Position numbers and translations under genes: made by a program. Positions 62,981-64,000 of a stretch of 64,000 bases of DNA are shown here, piece by piece. Below the pieces are notes generated by a model. That model saw only the letters and a program-made list of their open reading frames with translations, was not told the DNA's origin and made no database searches. The stretch lies in the NCBI GenBank assembly GCA_020161855.1, contig JAIUNJ010000001.1:248001-312000 (forward strand), in the 5' to 3' direction. The stretch's first letter is position 1. Each line of letters begins with the position of its first letter. The stretch is from Pseudomonadota bacterium. Lineage in GTDB: Bacteria; Pseudomonadota; Alphaproteobacteria; Rhizobiales; Aestuariivirgaceae.

Positions 62981-63928
62981 ATGTTCTCATTTTCCAAGCT
63001 CATGAAGCCGCTGCTCGGCCTTGCTGCCGGGCTCGCACTCTTGTCATCCACGGCAAGCGCGGATGACACACGTGTTGTCTTTGTCACGCATGGCCAAAGT
63101 GGCGACCCCTATTGGTCCGTGGTCAAGAACGGCATGGACGATGCAGCCAAGACACTCGGCGTAAAGGCCGAATATCTGGCGCCGGAAACATTTGATATGG
63201 CCAAGATGGCGCAGATGATCGATGCCGTCGCAGCATCAAAGCCGGATGGTCTTGTGGTGTCGATTCCCGACGCGGCAGCCCTCTCCGGACCGGTCAAGAA
63301 TGCGGTTGCTGCCGGAATACCAGTGGTAGTCGTCGATTCTGGTGGCTCAAAACTCACCCATGAACTCGGTGCCCTGCTCTTCATGGGGCAGGATGAATTC
63401 GAGGCGGGCGTGATGGCCGGTGCGCGCATCAAGGCCCTTGGAATCACCAAGGCCGTCTGCGTCAATCATGAAGTGGGCAATTCCAGCCTTGATGACCGTT
63501 GTGCCGGCTTTGCCAAGGGCCTTGGCGTCGATGTGCCCGTGATGAACGGCGTCATCGATCCAACCGAGATGAAGAACCGCGTCATCGCCTACATGAATGC
63601 CAATGCCGGCATTGAGTTCGTGCTTGCTGTCGGCGCCAGTGGCGCCGAACCCATGCTGGCCGCACTGGATGAGCTTGGTCTTGCCGGCAAGGTGAAGACC
63701 GGCACCTTCGATCTCTCTCCAACGATCCTGCAGGCCACCGCCGACGGAAAGATGGAATGGGGTATCGACGCCCAGCAGTATGCCATGGGCTATGTTCCGG
63801 TCATGATGTTTGACCTGTGGAAGAAGTACAAGATCGCGCCCATCGCCGACTATCCGACGGGCCCGGGCTTTGTCACCAAGGACACTGCTCCTTCCGTCAT
63901 CGATCTTGCCAAGCTCGGCAAGCGGTAG
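62981..63928 (+). CDS. Sugar ABC transporter periplasmic binding protein (type I, RbsB/MocB-like)
   Basis: 315 residues with a signal peptide (LLGLAAGLALLSSTASA-DD). Mature start RVVFVTHGQSGDPYWSVVKN, then YLAPETFDMAKMAQMIDAVA and VVDSGGSKL, a ribose/inositol-type binding fold as in MocB and IbpA. AGGAGGAAAC precedes the ATG. 119 bp after the IolE-like gene. The permease and ATPase probably follow past the right edge. Confidence 0.88.
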   Translation: MFSFSKLMKPLLGLAAGLALLSSTASADDTRVVFVTHGQSGDPYWSVVKNGMDDAAKTLGVKAEYLAPETFDMAKMAQMIDAVAASKPDGLVVSIPDAAALSGPVKNAVAAGIPVVVVDSGGSKLTHELGALLFMGQDEFEAGVMAGARIKALGITKAVCVNHEVGNSSLDDRCAGFAKGLGVDVPVMNGVIDPTEMKNRVIAYMNANAGIEFVLAVGASGAEPMLAALDELGLAGKVKTGTFDLSPTILQATADGKMEWGIDAQQYAMGYVPVMMFDLWKKYKIAPIADYPTGPGFVTKDTAPSVIDLAKLGKR

Positions 63929-63936
63929 AAAATATC

Positions 63937-63964
63937 AGCGGCCGGCATCGCTGCGCCGGCCGCT
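63937..63964 (+). other. Intercistronic stem-loop after binding-protein gene
   Basis: AGCGGCCGGC and GCCGGCCGCT form a perfect 10-bp stem with an 8-nt loop, 8 bp past the stop codon. It is followed by GCCTTT only, so it is more likely an mRNA-stabilising end than a full terminator. Confidence 0.6.
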
Positions 63965-63985
63965 GCCTTTCAGGATCTGCATTCC

Positions 63986-64000
63986 ATGACGACCGACCTC
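63986..64000 (+). CDS. Start of the next gene, partial
   Basis: ATG followed by T-T-D-L, cut by the window's right edge after five codons. CAGGA lies 10 bases upstream. By position behind a binding protein it should be the permease or ATPase of the sugar importer. The sequence alone cannot tell. Confidence 0.4.

Noticed and set aside
1-64000. CRISPR arrays, insertion sequences and rRNA genes.
   Set aside because: No regularly spaced repeats, transposase motifs or rRNA sequence seen anywhere in the window.

Overview
The window is high-GC DNA, densely coded, and reads as the chromosome of an alphaproteobacterium of the Hyphomicrobiales (rhizobial) type. The signs are a urease/UrtABCDE block with an Anbu proteasome-like operon, rhizopine-type (moc) and inositol genes, a sulfoacetaldehyde acetyltransferase, many ABC binding proteins, and LysR/GntR/MocR regulators. 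It is mostly accessory catabolism. No ribosomal or core replication genes are present. The only RNA gene that is certain is a tRNA-Arg(CCU).

Layout. 1-8.3 kb (minus): a purine operon, LysR regulator - uraH - xdhA - xdhB - xdhC - ABC ATPase - ABC permease, running off the left edge. 8.4-14.4 kb (plus): a polyamine-type ABC binding protein with two permeases but no ATPase, followed by a GT1-like glycosyltransferase, two tandem small cupins and a glutathione-dependent formaldehyde dehydrogenase. Facing it is xsc (14.4-16.2 kb, minus), preceded by a perfect palindrome whose halves resemble the TauR half-site. 16.9-21.5 kb: tRNA-Arg followed by an AT-richer island with an antitoxin-like gene and a complete three-gene ABC-3C conflict module (nuclease-like effector, middle component, DUF3732 ATPase). 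The island ends in a 5'-truncated AlpA-like gene abutting a MarR remnant. 22.4-27.1 kb (minus): an SDR, a MerR regulator, and an operon of TIM-barrel, Tm-1-like and double-SRPBCC genes.

27.2-41.7 kb: nitrogen block. ureDABCEFG runs with a 2-bp gap into the Anbu operon (circularly permuted ATP-grasp, alpha-E, transglutaminase, Anbu peptidase). Convergent to it is the urea importer urtABCDE, whose first gene has a sigma-54 -24/-12 promoter and an upstream dyad. 42.0-51.3 kb: a histidinol-dehydrogenase paralogue, a mocD-type desaturase, a decayed mocE Rieske remnant, a mocF-type reductase and iolG, then an SDR, an iron alcohol dehydrogenase, a GntR regulator and a GMC oxidoreductase. 51.3-56.6 kb: a lipase, two tiny unknown genes, a GcvA-like LysR regulator, a candidate small RNA between two minus-strand terminators, an orphan Tat-exported binding protein and a serine acetyltransferase. 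56.6-64 kb: a fused adenosylcobalamin diol-dehydratase (large+medium) with its small subunit and a MocR regulator, divergent from a Gfo/Idh dehydrogenase, an IolE/MocC-like protein and a sugar-binding protein.

The best candidates for under-described biology are: the ABC-3C island; the B12 diol dehydratase wired to MocR and inositol-type genes; the urease-Anbu operon; the xsc-linked cluster with an ATPase-less importer, glycosyltransferase and cupins; and the candidate sRNA at 54.06-54.14 kb.
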